A DNA stretch of 64,000 nt from Paragonimus skrjabini miyazakii (GCA_014338405.1 JTDE01021271.1:36945-100944); one strand, 5' to 3'; positions 1 through 13,325 are shown, counted from the stretch's first letter. Notes: generated by a model from the letters alone, not told the origin. Numbers and translations: made by a program.

Positions 1-1880
1 AAAAGAGTTTCATCATTGCTTACGGAAAAACGGATACTTAGAGTGTTGTCTCTCAGTGGTCAAGTATTTTGTATTGTCTGAAACGTTGGACGAATAACAT
101 AGAGGTTTGGATTAACATTTTACGTATTCCCTAGAACCGACCTCCAACAGTCAGTCACATCTGTATACTTATTTGGATTTTAACGCGATAGGGTTCTCCA
201 ACAAAGTGTTGAAAGTTTACGTGGATCGGAAAATGCTCTACACGGTAGCTTGGCGGTCAGCAGAGTGCACAATTTTTATCTAGGTGGAGTTTGTTCACAA
301 GAATCGACAGTTGGCAATTGGTGCTTATAAAACAGTAAAACAAATGACTAAGCCATGCGGTGCGAATAGGAAAATCTTCGAGTGTATGTCAACGAAATGA
401 AATAGCTCATGGAGAAAGTAAATGAACGCTAGATATGATTACGCCTTCACAAATGTGATAGTGCAGTGATGACATTTTGTTTGCAAATCGGAGATTCAAG
501 ACACTTAGCTACACTACACGTAAAATGCACATTGCTGGATCATTTGTTCTCATTGATAGTGACTGGACTCAAAATTGCTCGTTACATTCTAGACAGCGTT
601 ACTCGGTCAAATATTCTCAGGATTAGCCCTTTTTTTAACAATATATATATATATATAACAGTTGAACCATTTTTGACAAATATCTGGCAATTTCACATAA
701 TCCAGATTATAAAAGTCTGTGACCCGTGCAAGTGATTACTTGCATGAATAACGCGATGCTCTACTCGTAACCTAGGACTTTACTTGTGCACTAACTACAG
801 CTTTGGGAGCAGACAAATTCGGTAAGCTTGTGGGTGTTCAGTTACTCCTGAAAGTTGTATTGTATACCATTATAAACTGGAATACTACATTATGACGTGT
901 AAAGACTGCACATAACCTTGAACCTACCAGCCAGTTTAAGCAACAGGTAAACGGCAAAGCTAAATGCATGCACGTTAGTGGACTTGTTCAAGTAATTGCA
1001 ATAAACTTTGTTACAATTCACAAAAATGACATAATTATTTCCAAATCAATGACCTTAATTCTTGGCCGTTACACAACATGCCTTCTTTGTTAACTCTGTG
1101 GTATTTTACTATGGGTTTGTTTAGCTGCATTTGTCAGCTTTCTTTCAAGAGTATTCCTCTATATTCATTAAAAATTCTGTTCACTCATTAGAAGTGTTGA
1201 AGTAATTCAGTCGCCGTTGAACCTACTGGATCATTTGGTCGATACAACTTTAGTATGGTTTGTGACATTTATAACGAGCGCCTCCATTTGGATGTTGTAT
1301 GCCCTATTAAAAATGATGAACTGATTTTCGACCAGGCATATTCTGAGTAGAACACACAAGCTTTAAAAACGGCGCACCAACTGTTTTCCGAAGAAACATG
1401 TTTTTATACTAATTACTGGGAATGCTTGACTAAATAGAAAGGATTTTGTTTTAAAGGGTTGTAAAAACATTAAGTGATTTAATGGTAAGTAAAAATGAAC
1501 ATAAACGGATAAAACGCTTAAATCGATGTCATTTTATACATGAACGTTATTGAAGAACTGCTTGAGTAATTTCAAGTTTGTACGCCGATCAAGCAATATG
1601 GCAGTTCCTTCTCACTAACACCGAACTGATGTACAGCTTGGGCTGCTAAATCACTTCATCTTTATTCAGTGGGTGACCACATTAACCATACGTATTACAC
1701 AGGAACACCACGATGAAAAACAGCAACAGCTGACCCCGTCTGTATGGCATGCGCTAAGTCTTCTAGATTACATCATGCTGTATCAGCAATGGAGTAATCC
1801 CACTGGTACCTTCAACATTGCTGGCAATCTTCATTTGTCGATGGATAGATCACAAATACGTGGATAGCACATTCATGTTA
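1..1880. other. Intergenic, no gene recognised
   Basis: Only short open frames with no recognisable product are present. A short TA repeat lies near 641-656. Nothing else is supportable. Confidence 0.6.
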
Positions 1881-1884
1881 GCCC

Positions 1885-2110
1885 GAAGTCATCGAGGTTG
1901 TTGATTAGAAACGCCATCCGACATTGCAGTGTACTATAGTCTATGAACTGCTTGCATAAATACTATTCCTAGTTCTACTACACTATCTTCTATTTAATAA
2001 ATGAGTTATTTGCTCAGTCACTTCAACGTTATCAGCATCCTTTTGTCCAAGGTATTTCACGTCAATGGTGAGGTGAACGATGACTCGGGTGAAAACACCT
2101 TCTGATCAGG
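1885..2110 (+). mobile_element. Very old LINE 3' tail
   Basis: Patches such as TTAGAAACGCCATCCGA, TATTTCACGTCAATGGTGAGG and CTTCTGATCAGG match the 3' tail of the LINE family seen more intact at 29385-29645. No coding capacity remains. Confidence 0.5.
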
Positions 2111-3119
2111 CATATGACTTCCACGATAATTAGGATGTTGACTGCCGATCAAGTAACAACAACGAGGACACATTTTTCTCACGGTTTCCGCATGGCACTT
2201 CAGCAAGGACCAGGTTGTAAAATATAACTTTTTTCAGAACTGCACGGAATACCTCGTTAGTCTAATAAAGAATTAACAGAACGTATCAGCAACAATTGAT
2301 ATAATTTAGACTGCGACGCAAGTATTTGTTCATTGAAATAATCGTGAGACACTGCGGAGACGATCATCTGCTAACTCAATAGCCTAAGACATACAGTTGT
2401 TCATGTGTTTCGAATAATGTGATGTATCCTCAGTGTTCATCTGTAATAGCAAACCGTGGATTCAAATGGCTGAAGGACGGTACAGAAATTGTAAATTAGA
2501 ATGACTATTTATTATGAAATACGCACGCAGAATACTTGTGTTTTCCAGCGCACTATGTGTCGAGCATCGATTAATGTTCACGGTTATGCCAGATATCACT
2601 GTTGGACAACAGTGCTGAAGATTACACACATATTTGTTGTTACGTATTTCGGAAGCAATTGCCTACAAACGGTGCCAACTATTCGTTACACAAACACCAT
2701 TCGCAGATCCGATAAAGGATTATGATGATGAGTAGGTTCTGCAAAGTCTAGTATGATGTTTATTTCAATTATGCTGCAACCTTGCACGCATCTATGCGAA
2801 TCAGATGGCGCATCAAAAGCTAGACGGTTTAGAGTTCGCGGTCCATTTTCGGTGTACAAAATGTTGACCTGAAATAACAAACAACTAACTGATATCCGAC
2901 AAGGCTGTTTACCACCATACGTACTTGCATATAAAACTGACAACATGAAGATGACCACGTTTTTCATTTCGAAAGGATGAAGTTAATTTTAAAACTTGAT
3001 CACATTGCACATTATGACCAGGAGACTATTTATTTGACGGTGTGTTGCGATGTAACTCACACATGGCAAACTTCTTTCTATATGTCACCACATGCTGTCA
3101 CTTCTTCTCTCACGACTAT
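2111..3119. other. Intergenic, nothing recognised
   Basis: Short frames on both strands show no family motifs. Confidence 0.5.
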
Positions 3120-3217
3120 TGTAGCGGAAAGGCGTCCAATAAAGCACAATCTTTATTGTCCAATTCACGTGCTACGCGCGTTCTCGAGTTTATGAGTCAG
3201 AATTCTAGCCCACAACA
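3120..3217 (-). repeat. Short LTR (98 bp) of a Gypsy-like element
   Basis: On the minus strand the sequence begins TGTTGTGG, ends CCGCTACA, and carries AATAAAG with a downstream CTTTATT. It matches the LTR at 9345-9451 end to end, which defines the boundaries. It has TG...CA termini and a polyadenylation signal as expected of an LTR, though it is very short. Confidence 0.6.
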
Positions 3218-3690
3218 CCCCGGAGTTTCCGCTCACGCGTCGTGTGCACTTCTGCGTGGTTTATGTGGGTGATCGGCGCCTTCCATCCGGCGGTTTCCGG
3301 CCTGCCAATCTTCGTCCGTTGGTCCGATTCCGTTGAGCGATGGCTGGTCCGGTCGCTCGTGTTGTCATCCATCTATCCACTGTGAGGTTTCACTGTCCTC
3401 CAAGGCCGTGTCGAGATATTCCCTCGAACGTTGGAATAATCGAGCCTCCGATTTCGTCGTCCATTCTATTTTGGCTGCCATGTCTCACCCGTTAGTCCGA
3501 TCCAGTCGAGCGATGACTCATCCGATTGCCCCTGTTGTCCGCCACCCGATCGTTGAGGGTTTGTGGACGTACCTCCCGCTCGCGTTGAGACATTCCGCCG
3601 AGTGTTTGAATACTCGCCCCTCCGGCCTGACAATCCACCACACTATTAGTCGAATATTGGAACTCGCATTGCAGACAGAAATCGCTACAG
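3218..3690 (-). mobile_element. 3' internal region of the same LTR element
   Basis: This GC-richer block matches 8914-9344 in inverted orientation. It contains an imperfect internal duplication of roughly 200 bases: GAGCGATG preceded by TCCGAT(T/C)C occurs near 3325-3345 and 3498-3515. The open frame on the plus strand at 3333-3698 is probably just a by-product of the base composition. No known domain is encoded. Confidence 0.55.
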
Positions 3691-3699
3691 TTGTTTAAT

Positions 3700-4490
3700 C
3701 GGAGATATGTTTAGTCCTATAAGTGATGTGTGCTCCTGATGTGGAATACATCGAAGTAGTGTAAACTGATTTCGATGTTCTGCTTATTGCAAAAATTATT
3801 TCCCAATTGTAAAACCATACTGTAATCTCTGGATTCCACTTAACGTCCGCTCGCTTCTTCTATGTGAATAACCATCCTAAACTGACAGCTTTGTCACCGC
3901 CTGCATGTTCACAGCAGTGATTTCGGCTGCTTCAGTAGTGAGGCATTGAGTTGTCACGTCAAATAGCAAACTGTTGACTGATCCGTTTACGAATCGCATT
4001 TGAAATACTTGCTCAACTGGTCAAAGGTCTTTCGCGTTCATGAGGAATTCAGATGATTTCGAGGGAGCAATTGTATTTCCGTGTCTCTCAACATCCAATC
4101 GCAATGCTCAGTCTGAAACATTCGTTCATGCTCAAATATGGAAATAGCTTTCCTGACACTTTCTGCTCGGAGGTAGTATTCATCTTTGCCTACTGAATGC
4201 ACACAGATGCGCATTCTGTTTGTCATTCACCTCATTCTCATCACACTTTCAGATTAACGTGGAAAATTTCCGAATGATTTGACCACTTGGTGGAAATGAA
4301 TATTCTACGAATGGTTTGTATGCTCAAAATGTCACTCTGGTAAATGATCAATTTCCACCTCACACGATTTTCAACGTAATTTCCGAAATTGACATCATTC
4401 GATGATATCCAAACCCAGGTAAAATATCCGCTGACTGCATTGAAGGATTGAGTCAACTTAGTGATCTGTTGTCCTGAGGTATTTAGCAAC
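3700..4490. other. Intergenic, nothing recognised
   Basis: Short frames only. Confidence 0.5.
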
Positions 4491-4495
4491 TGATT

Positions 4496-5190
4496 ATGCA
4501 GGATTTCGGGTTAAACGGCATGAGATTTTTGTGTTACCAGCTGTTTCAATCATTTCGGGACGTGTACCGCCACTTGCTGAGATATTTGTCAATTTTTTCT
4601 GCCTATGCAAACATCACTGATCCCTTTGAACTGACAGACAGATTACAAAGCGTGTCAGTGGGTTCTAAAACCATGTATTCTATAGACGTTGGTTCCATTT
4701 TCACAAATTTTACACTACATAAGTGAAATTTCTGTGTGATTTTAGCTTTAGCCAGAAGTGTGACATTTTATTGGGAGTGACCGAAGAACTCCCAGACAAT
4801 GTTGCCAAAACCTTATTGTACAAACGGCATGATGATGATATTTTGACTTTGATCAATGTTGGTCAGTTTGATTTAATTCTAACCTTTTTTAAAAACTCTA
4901 TCCGCCCAAATTTACTTGTTTCGCGAAAAAAAATCAAACGATTGATAAGGTTTCTTAGATATATTCATCACCAAACATGAGGACGGGACATTACAGCTAC
5001 CGGTCTACAATAAAGCAACATGGTGCAGGCAAAATTGTCATTTCTCTATCTTTGTCCCAATAGCATACAAGCGTGGTTTAGTCAAGACCCCGATGTATAA
5101 TGCCAGGTAGGTTTTCAACTCTGATACGCTGAAAACGGAACAAAATATGCTAAGGAAAACTCGTAGGGATTCACATCAAGATGTGTAAGT
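4496..5190 (+). mobile_element. Penelope-like element fragment (reverse transcriptase)
   Basis: Translated pieces in shifting frames match Penelope-type reverse transcriptase: TDRLQSVSVGSKTMYSIDVG, then a piece with LINVGQFDLILTFF and NSIRPNL, then TLQLPVYNKAT-like residues and IAYKRGLVKT. Frameshifts and stops break it. The catalytic Y-x-D-D box reads HDDD (Tyr lost). No endonuclease part was found next to it. Confidence 0.75.
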
Positions 5191-5210
5191 GTAATGCATC
5201 AATTGAAACG

Positions 5211-8200
5211 GTCCAAAAAGGAAGGATATATTTCTATTTCTGCAGTTTAAGACTTGGACATTGTTGATCTTTTTACGGGAACTCAATAGTCATGATCTTG
5301 ATCAGAGCTTACTCGCGTAGCCTGAGGAGTATTCAGTCCTTTGCAAGCATCCAATTCACGACCATCTTTATTTATTCTTCTCGCTATTGACCTGTGCGGA
5401 ATAATTGAATCCCCGATGTCAAATCTCCGATGATACACAATTACGAAAAGCCCCCAGGTTACCTGAATAACACAATAACTCCAAATTACTAACTAAACTA
5501 CCTGAAGCAATGACTCATTAAATATACTTTGTGGTACAATGCCAATAAATATAACCTAGGGTACGTTAGCTATAAAAATATCCTAGCTATTGCTATGACT
5601 GCGTAGAGGCATTCACTTCAATATGCAAACGAGACGCAGTGACTAGGTTGGTGGAAAGTCTGAAGTTGCCAATAAATTGTGCGGTTACAGCGAAAGCGGT
5701 AGAAATAACACAGCGAGAGTGCAAGGAGTTTGCGTAACCATTCATTTTCATGCATTCCCCATCGTGTTTGTTCTCGTGATCAGTTTACACAAAGAGACAA
5801 ATACACAGACTGGTTGTATTTTATGATGATGCTCAGAGACGACCCATTGAAATAATTCCGAGGCACGGCAGCATCCCAAACTCAGAACGCCTAAAAAGAC
5901 ATAAGTCAATTCTCAGACTGATCAGGGAATAAACCTGATTCTTACTCACAAAATAACCTTTTTTGCCTGAAGTGCATTTCCATAAATTTTCTAGTTCGGT
6001 TCAACAAACCGAAGACAAGCTGTTAGACAAACAGACTAACCACTGAATAACCTCGATCAGCTTCTTCAACTTGTAATTAGGAGTGGTGATATCGAAACTG
6101 GTGTTCCTCTCAAGGTTTGCGTCCTTAGCCAGAAGTTTCACTCTAGAAAGCAAATTTAAATTTCGCACGGTAAGTTACCTGACACTATACTGTTTTCAAG
6201 AAATTCTATACCTGTGCATTCAGTCATTGTTTACACCGAACTGAGGGCAGTTGCTTCAATCGGCTTGAGAGTTTTGAACATCGAATTCAGAAGCGACAAA
6301 CTGGGCGACCTATATCACAACAAATTATGCTCTATCTTTATGAGCGTTTTGTAGAGGCAGTCAAATGTATTACACCGAGCTGGAACTAGAAAGCAATATA
6401 GGATGAGATAGCGACCGTCGATGGACGTAGAAAACACCATTGTCAGGACAGTAGGATTTCGACAAGCATTAGCACAAACGATGGTAGGGTTTGTGATTTA
6501 AGAAAATTTTGATATTTCAGTCAAATCAATAAGATCAATCTGAACAGTTACATATCTGAGTCTGTGTATAACATTTCCGAGTTTCCAAGATGATTTACTA
6601 AACCGTCTATCAGATCAATTACACAATGTTCGTATGCTGTTAGTTTTAACATATCGAATGCATCTAAATCTTCGATTCGCTTAAAATCGGTTTCCATGAA
6701 CTATAAGGAATGTGCACTTATACCGCAACCAAAAGAGTAGGAGAAGTCGGCCTCATTGATTTTTGTTGAAATGAGAAAAAGTAGACTTAAAGAGCCTTGA
6801 CTATATATAGCACAACTTGATCATCCAAAGCAGTCCAGACACCGGACGAATCAAATGAGGTAACCAGACATCGTCGTCGTGGCGCTGCATTGAATCACAA
6901 TGCAGAGACGTCACCAAGATAAATAAGACAGAAACAAGAAACTGATAGAGTTTGCTAACGTTCAACCTAGCGACTAAAATCGGATCGACCAAATGAAATG
7001 ACAGATTCATTCACCACATATAGAAAATGCCTTAAGCAATGTAAGCAAGAATGAATCAACGTCTCTTGAAACACAAAAGGTCTGATGCTACTTGGATGTT
7101 TGTGTGATCATCCAAATAATGATATTATAGTGACATGAAGATAAACACAGTCTGTCAGCTGTACGGACTTTAAACGTCTTCGTAAAATATTAGTTCATAT
7201 GGTATATAAAGTCATAAGATCTGTTGCCTGCCATCTGCTAGCTTCATGCAAACTCATTTGTTTATGTGTATGATTGTCTTCTTATGCGTCAATGGCGCCG
7301 TACATACTTTCGAATTTTTTTTGAGCTGGGGGCTGGAGCCCAAATCTACCCAACTCATTTCGTGTACCGGTGTAGCTAAGGGTTGATCAATACCTGTTGG
7401 AACATACGCCTAATACAATGTGAGTCTCTCAGATATCGGTATTTTGATTTCTCATCGGGTATTCATTGTGTTCACTTAGGAACCGTTAACTTACTGTACA
7501 CCCATAAGAAGTCATTCCTAAAACTGATTCAATCAATACGACGAGATTAACCTTATGTTCATCTTTGGAAGATATGTCTTCTAACAAATTCGTAGTGGGT
7601 TTTGTTGTGGTTTTCTATTCCCTTCATTTATTGATGGATTCCATATTACTTACTGAAATGATTGGATAATTTTATCCGAATATTGCATGTCACAGATATG
7701 TGTAAAGTATTTTCGGTGATTGAACAGTTGAATGCGTATTTGTGTGTTTATCCTCATGTGGTTCGAAATGCCGCCAAACTCTGGAGACTTTGTAGAGCTT
7801 TCCCTATTTTGTACTTCATTTTGCTAACATTGCGTAACTGCTGCATCAGACCACATTGTACATTTTTGTTTGACTTGAGCAAAAACAACAACACAGCACG
7901 TTTTCGAATAAACTCCGCTACACGCGCTTGCTGGTTTTTCCTACGACGCCAGTGGTTGCCATCTAGTTTAAAACATCCTATATGTTGGATTAACTTTCAG
8001 CTCTGTTACTTCGCATCCGCAGCTACGCTTGGAACAATCCGAATACTTTCCAGCGTCATTGGACGCTTCACGAACATTGTCAATGTTTGGTGAGTCCAGT
8101 CCTTGACTTCACTCGTTATTTTTGTATCAAGAATTATTGTAGTTCACACATCTGTTCCACTACAACTTCTCAATTTGTTTTGTGCTCCACATTAATGGTT

Positions 8201-8900
8201 TTGATTTTTTAAATATTTATAGGAAACTTTTCATTGACAAACATCTTGTAGTGCAATCATACTAGGGTGTATTCACCACCTATATGATATAGATGCACCT
8301 AATGTCTCTCCCAAAAATTGAAGGAACTAACTTCACATTACGTTCAAATTACGGACAGAATTAGTAGTGAAAAAGTTGGGCATCTACTCTAATCAGAGTC
8401 ACTACATCAACCGTATAGTTTGCACGACAAATTTCTATCAGCTCGACTGGAAACCTCGCGTTTGAGGCATTAACCGGTGAAAAATGGCGATTTGTGGTGG
8501 ACTGTGTCCTTTCAGATTAACTGGGTGAAAATAAATTGTAACTCACAGAATCAACAGTACTTCTACGGTATTCACCATTACTACGTTTTGCGTGTCCATC
8601 ATGATGGCTGTCATGTTCTAATTTCAGCTGCTTGTGATTATTGAAGGGACACCCGAGGCCTTGATCAGTTGGTGGATTCCGTCTGACTAATTAGAATACA
8701 GTAGCAACTGACCATAAATAAAACAGTTCAATAATTAGTTTTGTGATTCAACAAGTATGTTAACTGTCGATTATATGCATTACGGTCATATTGCCTTTTA
8801 GTGTGAAATCTTTTCTTTCAGTAGCTTGATAAGTTCGTTATGCATCTGATGAGTAACACAATCTAAACTGACGAACGCCCCCAGAGTTAAGTTGACAATT
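5211..8900. other. Intergenic, no gene recognised
   Basis: Short frames without recognisable motifs, plus one 143-residue open frame at 7662-8093 listed separately. Confidence 0.5.
7662..8093 (+). other. Unexplained 143-codon open frame
   Basis: The frame opens with TTG rather than ATG and ends against a donor-like TTTG|GTGAGT at about 8090. Its translation is rich in Leu, Cys, Arg and Phe, with two hydrophobic stretches near residues 50-60 and 110-125. I recognise no family. It may be chance or an exon of an unknown gene. Confidence 0.15.
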
Positions 8901-8913
8901 CAACAACAGTAAA

Positions 8914-9344
8914 ATGACTAATATTGTGGTGGACTATCAGGCAGGAGGTGCGAGTATCCCAACTCTTGGCGGAATACCTCAAGGCAGGGGGCAGTTGCGT
9001 TCAAAATCCCACAGCGAGCGGGTCGAGAACGGCATGGGCGACCGGATAAGTCATCGCTCGACCGGATCGGACCAACGGGAGGGACATGGCAGCCAAAACA
9101 AGATGGACGTCCAAATCGGAGGCGCGACTATTCTAACACTCATAGGAATATCCTGACACGGTCATGTAGTACGGTCAAGTCGCATGGTGGATAGATGGAG
9201 GGCAACACGAGCGACCGGACGAGTCATTGCTCAACGAAATCGGATCAACGGGCTAGGAATAGTGGAAAATCCCTGGATAGAAGACGCTGATCATGCACCT
9301 AAACCGGACAGAAGTGCACACGACGTTTGTGCGGAAGCCGGGGG
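8914..9344 (+). mobile_element. 3' internal region of a Gypsy-like LTR element, with polypurine tract
   Basis: This is the inverted counterpart of 3218-3690. It ends in the purine-rich run CGGAAGCCGGGGG directly before the LTR, in the position of the plus-strand primer tract. Repeated modules such as GACCGGA(T/C)(A/G)AGTCAT(C/T)GCTC(G/A)AC occur twice, about 170 bases apart. Small frames are not convincing proteins. Confidence 0.55.
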
Positions 9345-9451
9345 GTGTTGTGGACTGGAATTGTGAGTCAAAATGACGGGCGCGCATGTGGCATGGTAAC
9401 TAGCGAATTGGCCAATAAAGATCATGCTTTATTGAACAGTTTTTCGCTACA
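9345..9451 (+). repeat. Short 3' LTR (107 bp)
   Basis: It starts TGTTGTGGACTGG, ends TTCGCTACA, and contains CCAATAAAG...CTTTATTG. Its boundaries are set by comparison with 3120-3217 and by the polypurine tract just upstream. Confidence 0.6.
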
Positions 9452-9635
9452 ATATTTCTGTGATTATCAACCGTTTTATAGTGATCCATGAATAGGATGG
9501 CATTGTTCAATTTAAATTTAACGATCACATTTTGCAAGTTACACACTTTAATAGTAAGAGGGTAATAGTGTGAAGGCACCATCTTAAAACGTAGTCAGGA
9601 AAAGTTTCGTTCATATTCTTTTTAGAAAACACAAG

Positions 9636-9910
9636 TCAAGAAGAAGATTGTGAGATGACGTCAATCGTTACATTGTCAATATCACCCTGAGATGAAGATC
9701 GATCAAAACCAAAGCATATTAAAGTGGGTTGCTTTTGAATACACAAACTCAGTTTGGGACGCATGGTTAGCAGAGCCTCGATTAGCTTACAATGACGTGA
9801 ACACATTGAGAAACATTCAGATAGGTCTATGGTATGCCCACTTTCGAGTAGACGACAGGCAATCGACGATAGAAGCGATCGGTAACGGGTGTAAGTTTTC
9901 ATTTGCTGCC
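9636..9910 (-). mobile_element. Penelope-like element fragment (GIY-YIG endonuclease C-terminus)
   Basis: The minus strand encodes SSIACRLLESGHTIDLSECF and LIEALLTMRPKLSLCIQKQ, the usual end of the Penelope GIY-YIG domain (HLLESGH...EALLIK-KP-LC-QK). The upstream part of the domain is lost. Confidence 0.75.
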
Positions 9911-11140
9911 GAAAGATTTGTTAAATTAACCATTCATGAAGGTACTCGCCATTCGGACAGTTCAGTTCTTTCCAGTTCTTCTTATGTAGTAGACACCCCA
10001 CCTACACGTGAAATGATGGATACAGCGAGGACTGTTCAGAATTTTTCATACAGATTGAACATCACTCACAATTGATCGCAGCTATCGTATTCCCATAGAC
10101 TTTTCAGTCGGCCCCTTTCGAACTCCAGAAGCAATAGACTCGAGTTTCGCTCTCATTAGAGCTCGTCAGTAGTGCATATCCTTGCCACTGCCGGAGACAC
10201 AGTTACTGTCTGTTAACTCGAATCGATGAAATTGTTCGACTGTCAGCACGGGGAGCTGTGGTATCGACTCTGTGAAAGGTAAAACTCGCAAGCAAAGGCA
10301 TTCAGTTTTCGGCAGGTCTGCTCGAATAGCATTGCACATCTTTGTGGCAGTTTAATAAATATAGACATGATTGATCCTGTTTGTGTGTATAAAAGTGAAG
10401 TTCTTTTGCTATGTTATGCAATAAAATTCATCAGGTAACCGTTATCCCGTAGTGGTCTCCTTAAAAGTTCTCGTTTCTCATGGACAATTCAGAGTGAGCA
10501 AATGCTCATAGCCTGGCAAAACAAAATCGTAATAAACGTCGATCCATATTGGCTTATAACAGACACCACCTAACTGAAGACTCGTTATTAAAATGTCAAA
10601 AAATTCCAAACATTTGTTTATACTAATGAATTAATTTCATCATACAGTTCATCAGGTTTATGAGCATAACGAGCTGAACGGATATTTGGATGTGATACAT
10701 GATAAGTTGTGATCTGCACAATTTTGCGTATTGATGTATACGCATCTTTATTGCGTCATTTGCAAACGATCGATATTACAAATAGCGTGTTGCAGCGCAC
10801 GTAACCCTGATGTTTCAAAGTGTGGATGTGCTCGTTTGAATACAGTGTTTCCCACACATCCATGTGTACATGAGTTGATGTCTGTTCTATATACACATAG
10901 CAGTCGTTGAGCAATTTGAGTAGCATCCGCACCAATCGATGAGGTCAACAGATCTATCGCCGCCGTGCGCACTACCTTACAAGTTATGTGAACATGTAGT
11001 TGTCGAAAGCAAGCAATACTAGATAAGGACGAATCATGATGTCTAGAGAAATACTGGATCTTTGAAGCAGTGGTTCCCCCCATATAAATTTGAAAAAGGA
11101 CATAAATATAGCGTATGCCTTTATGATACGCTTAAATGTT
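9911..11140. other. Intergenic, nothing recognised
   Basis: Short frames only, including a 111-codon minus-strand frame at 10748-11083 with no family motif. Confidence 0.5.
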
Positions 11141-11149
11141 TACAGGCCT

Positions 11150-12690
11150 CCAGCCTTGACTCGGTCAGTTAGTTCAAGGCCAGACTAGTTGATCTGTCAC
11201 ATCAGTATCAACGCACTCCGATCCGACAGCCTTGTCTGCTCACCAAAGTCTGGATCAGCAGATTGAAAGAACTAAAAGTAAACAACGACATCATTATGCT
11301 CCATCCCGATAAGGGTTTTGTGCTGTTGAATCCAGCGGACTATGTTAGCAAAACATCAGATATACAGTCTGACACTTCAAAGTGTCAGAGCGATACTGAG
11401 CAGAACGATGCAGTTGTGGTGATTGAACGAATCATCGCAGAAGCCATAAAAGAATTACGGATGAACGGTATGATCGACCAGACAATTTTAATGCAACTAA
11501 CACCTGTAGTCTCGATGACCGCACGCATCTAAAGTCTGACAAAATCCCACAAAGCGGACTTTCCGTTCAGACCAATTTTGTTAATGGTCAACTCACCCTA
11601 TCACAGGCTTGCTCAGTGGCTTGTGGAAACTATCGAACCAGTAGGATCAAAACTTAGCCGTCCTGGACTGAAGAACATAATTTAATTAGTGGATATGATG
11701 TGAGATGTCAATGTGAAACACAAGGTAATGGCGTCTTTTGATGTATAACCTCTGTTCACTAATGTTCCAGTTAATAAAGTGGCAGACCACTTTAGGGCTA
11801 TGTGCGTTCTGAAAATCTGCAATTAAGGCTGTCTTCAGGCGAGTTATGCAAACTACAGTTGTTAGTTGATGAAAGATTCTATGAACAAGTTGACGGAGTT
11901 GAAATTGGAAGCCCCCTAGAACCTGTACTAGCGGACATCTTCATGACACTCTCAATTCGTTGGCTAGAATGAACCACATGAACAAGTTGAACTTCCTGCA
12001 CACAAACGTTAGGTTCATGATAGAAACCGAAAGGGACGAAAAAATTGTATTTCTTGATGTTCTGCTACATAGAAGTATAGATGGTTCTCTGTCTGGAAGA
12101 ATATACTGTAAGAAAATTTGATCTGGACAATAATTACATTTCAAACGTTTTGCCCCAATTTCACAAAAACGTGGCCTCCTTCGTACTCTGTTCTATAATA
12201 GAGCTCTTAAGACTGTCACACCTGATAAGATCGAAAGTGAAGAACACCTCCTTCGTGATACACTGATTAACAATAGCTATCACCCTCGGTATGTCGAGAA
12301 AAACGCAGTCAACAGGACAATCCCATTATAATATCTGCTCCACTGAAAAATATATACCTTTGTTCACCATTCGTAGGACTTACAACCACAACAAAAGAGA
12401 CCTACAATGCCGCGAAGATGGTGTTTATTGAGGAAACTACGCAACTACCAAGCACAACGAGGAATGACTCGGTCGCATTGATCTCCCAATCAAAGGTAAT
12501 ATATGGTTTAATCTGTACTTGTGGATGCAAGTACGCTGGCAGCACATCAAGGCAACTGGGGACAGGCATTAACGAACACATAGCAAAATGGCTATGTACC
12601 ACCGGAATTGGCGTCGCCCGAAGTGCAATCACGAAACATTTACACGGGAGGGGTTATCAATTTTGTGGGGATCATCATCATCACACTAGC
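11150..12690 (+). mobile_element. Penelope-like element, RT plus GIY-YIG endonuclease, decayed
   Basis: In order: LKELKVNNDIIMLHPDKGFV and LLNPADY (RT start), FPFRPILLMVNSPYHRLAQ with WLVETIEP, DERFYEQVDGVEIGSPLEP with VLADIFM, then IVFLDVLLHRSIDGSLSGR, and finally VIYGLICTCGCKYAGSTSRQ (GIY-YIG core). The pieces lie in several frames with stops. The segment that should carry the Y-x-D-D box between LADIFM and the thumb is missing, so the copy is dead. A minus-strand LINE tail abuts it at an ATC repeat near 12670-12690. Confidence 0.85.
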
Positions 12691-13325
12691 CATGAGCTTG
12701 ACCAAAAGGTACTGTGGCTCGGGCCGCCGCTCACCTCAACAGTGACGTGAAATATCCCAAAAGAAAGCGTTACTAAGAAGGTTGAATATTATTAAAAGAA
12801 GAGTAAGCGGAAGAATTAGAAATGGTATGGATCCAGGTATGCCATTGACTGAGACACATTGCCGTTTCGGATAGCGTCTCTCACCAGCGGTTTGAGTGAT
12901 GACGAGGACCCCATCCAGGCAGACGACATCTACCCACTTTGCTCAGTGGAGCAGTCGGGGTCTTCATATTTCGTGAACACGTAGTGGCTTGACCACTACG
13001 CGGTTTTATCCAACAGTTGGTGGCTTCAGTATATAATGCCCGATACGGTAAATGATCAGATGACATACGGAGTACGTGACCCAACCATCGCAAGGTGTGT
13101 ACCGTGATTAGTTGACCAATTGATCGCGCATCCCGAGCGTTCCGGAATACGCGCCGGCGAACTGCCATATTGCTCACGCGATCAGTCCACTCAATATGGG
13201 CCAACTGACGGTAAAAACGATGGTCAAACGCAGCAAGCCTGTTGATATCTTCTTTGTGAACAGGCTACGTTTCCATATATCGCCTTGGAACGAAGCATAA
13301 TCTACGGTTTGCAGAGGCTGTTGCC
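12690..13325 (-). mobile_element. LINE 3' part (RT C-terminus and tail)
   Basis: On the minus strand the coding part includes HIEWTDRVSNMAVRRRVF, ITVHTLRWLGHVLRMSSDHL and GRCRLPGWGPRHHSNRW, then a noncoding tail that ends in a GATGAT repeat. It is the same family as the copies at 28480-29645 and 34385-34745 and supplies the piece hidden by the gap there. Confidence 0.8.

Noticed and set aside
3333..3698. 121-codon plus-strand frame
   Set aside because: It lies antisense in a repeated GC-rich block of an LTR element and the second copy does not keep the frame.
8841..8890. CTGATGAG ... GACGAACG, hammerhead-like
   Set aside because: The second core block does not match GAAA and no stems can be drawn.
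9692..10075. 127-codon plus-strand frame
   Set aside because: It overlaps a clear minus-strand Penelope endonuclease fragment and has no motifs of its own.
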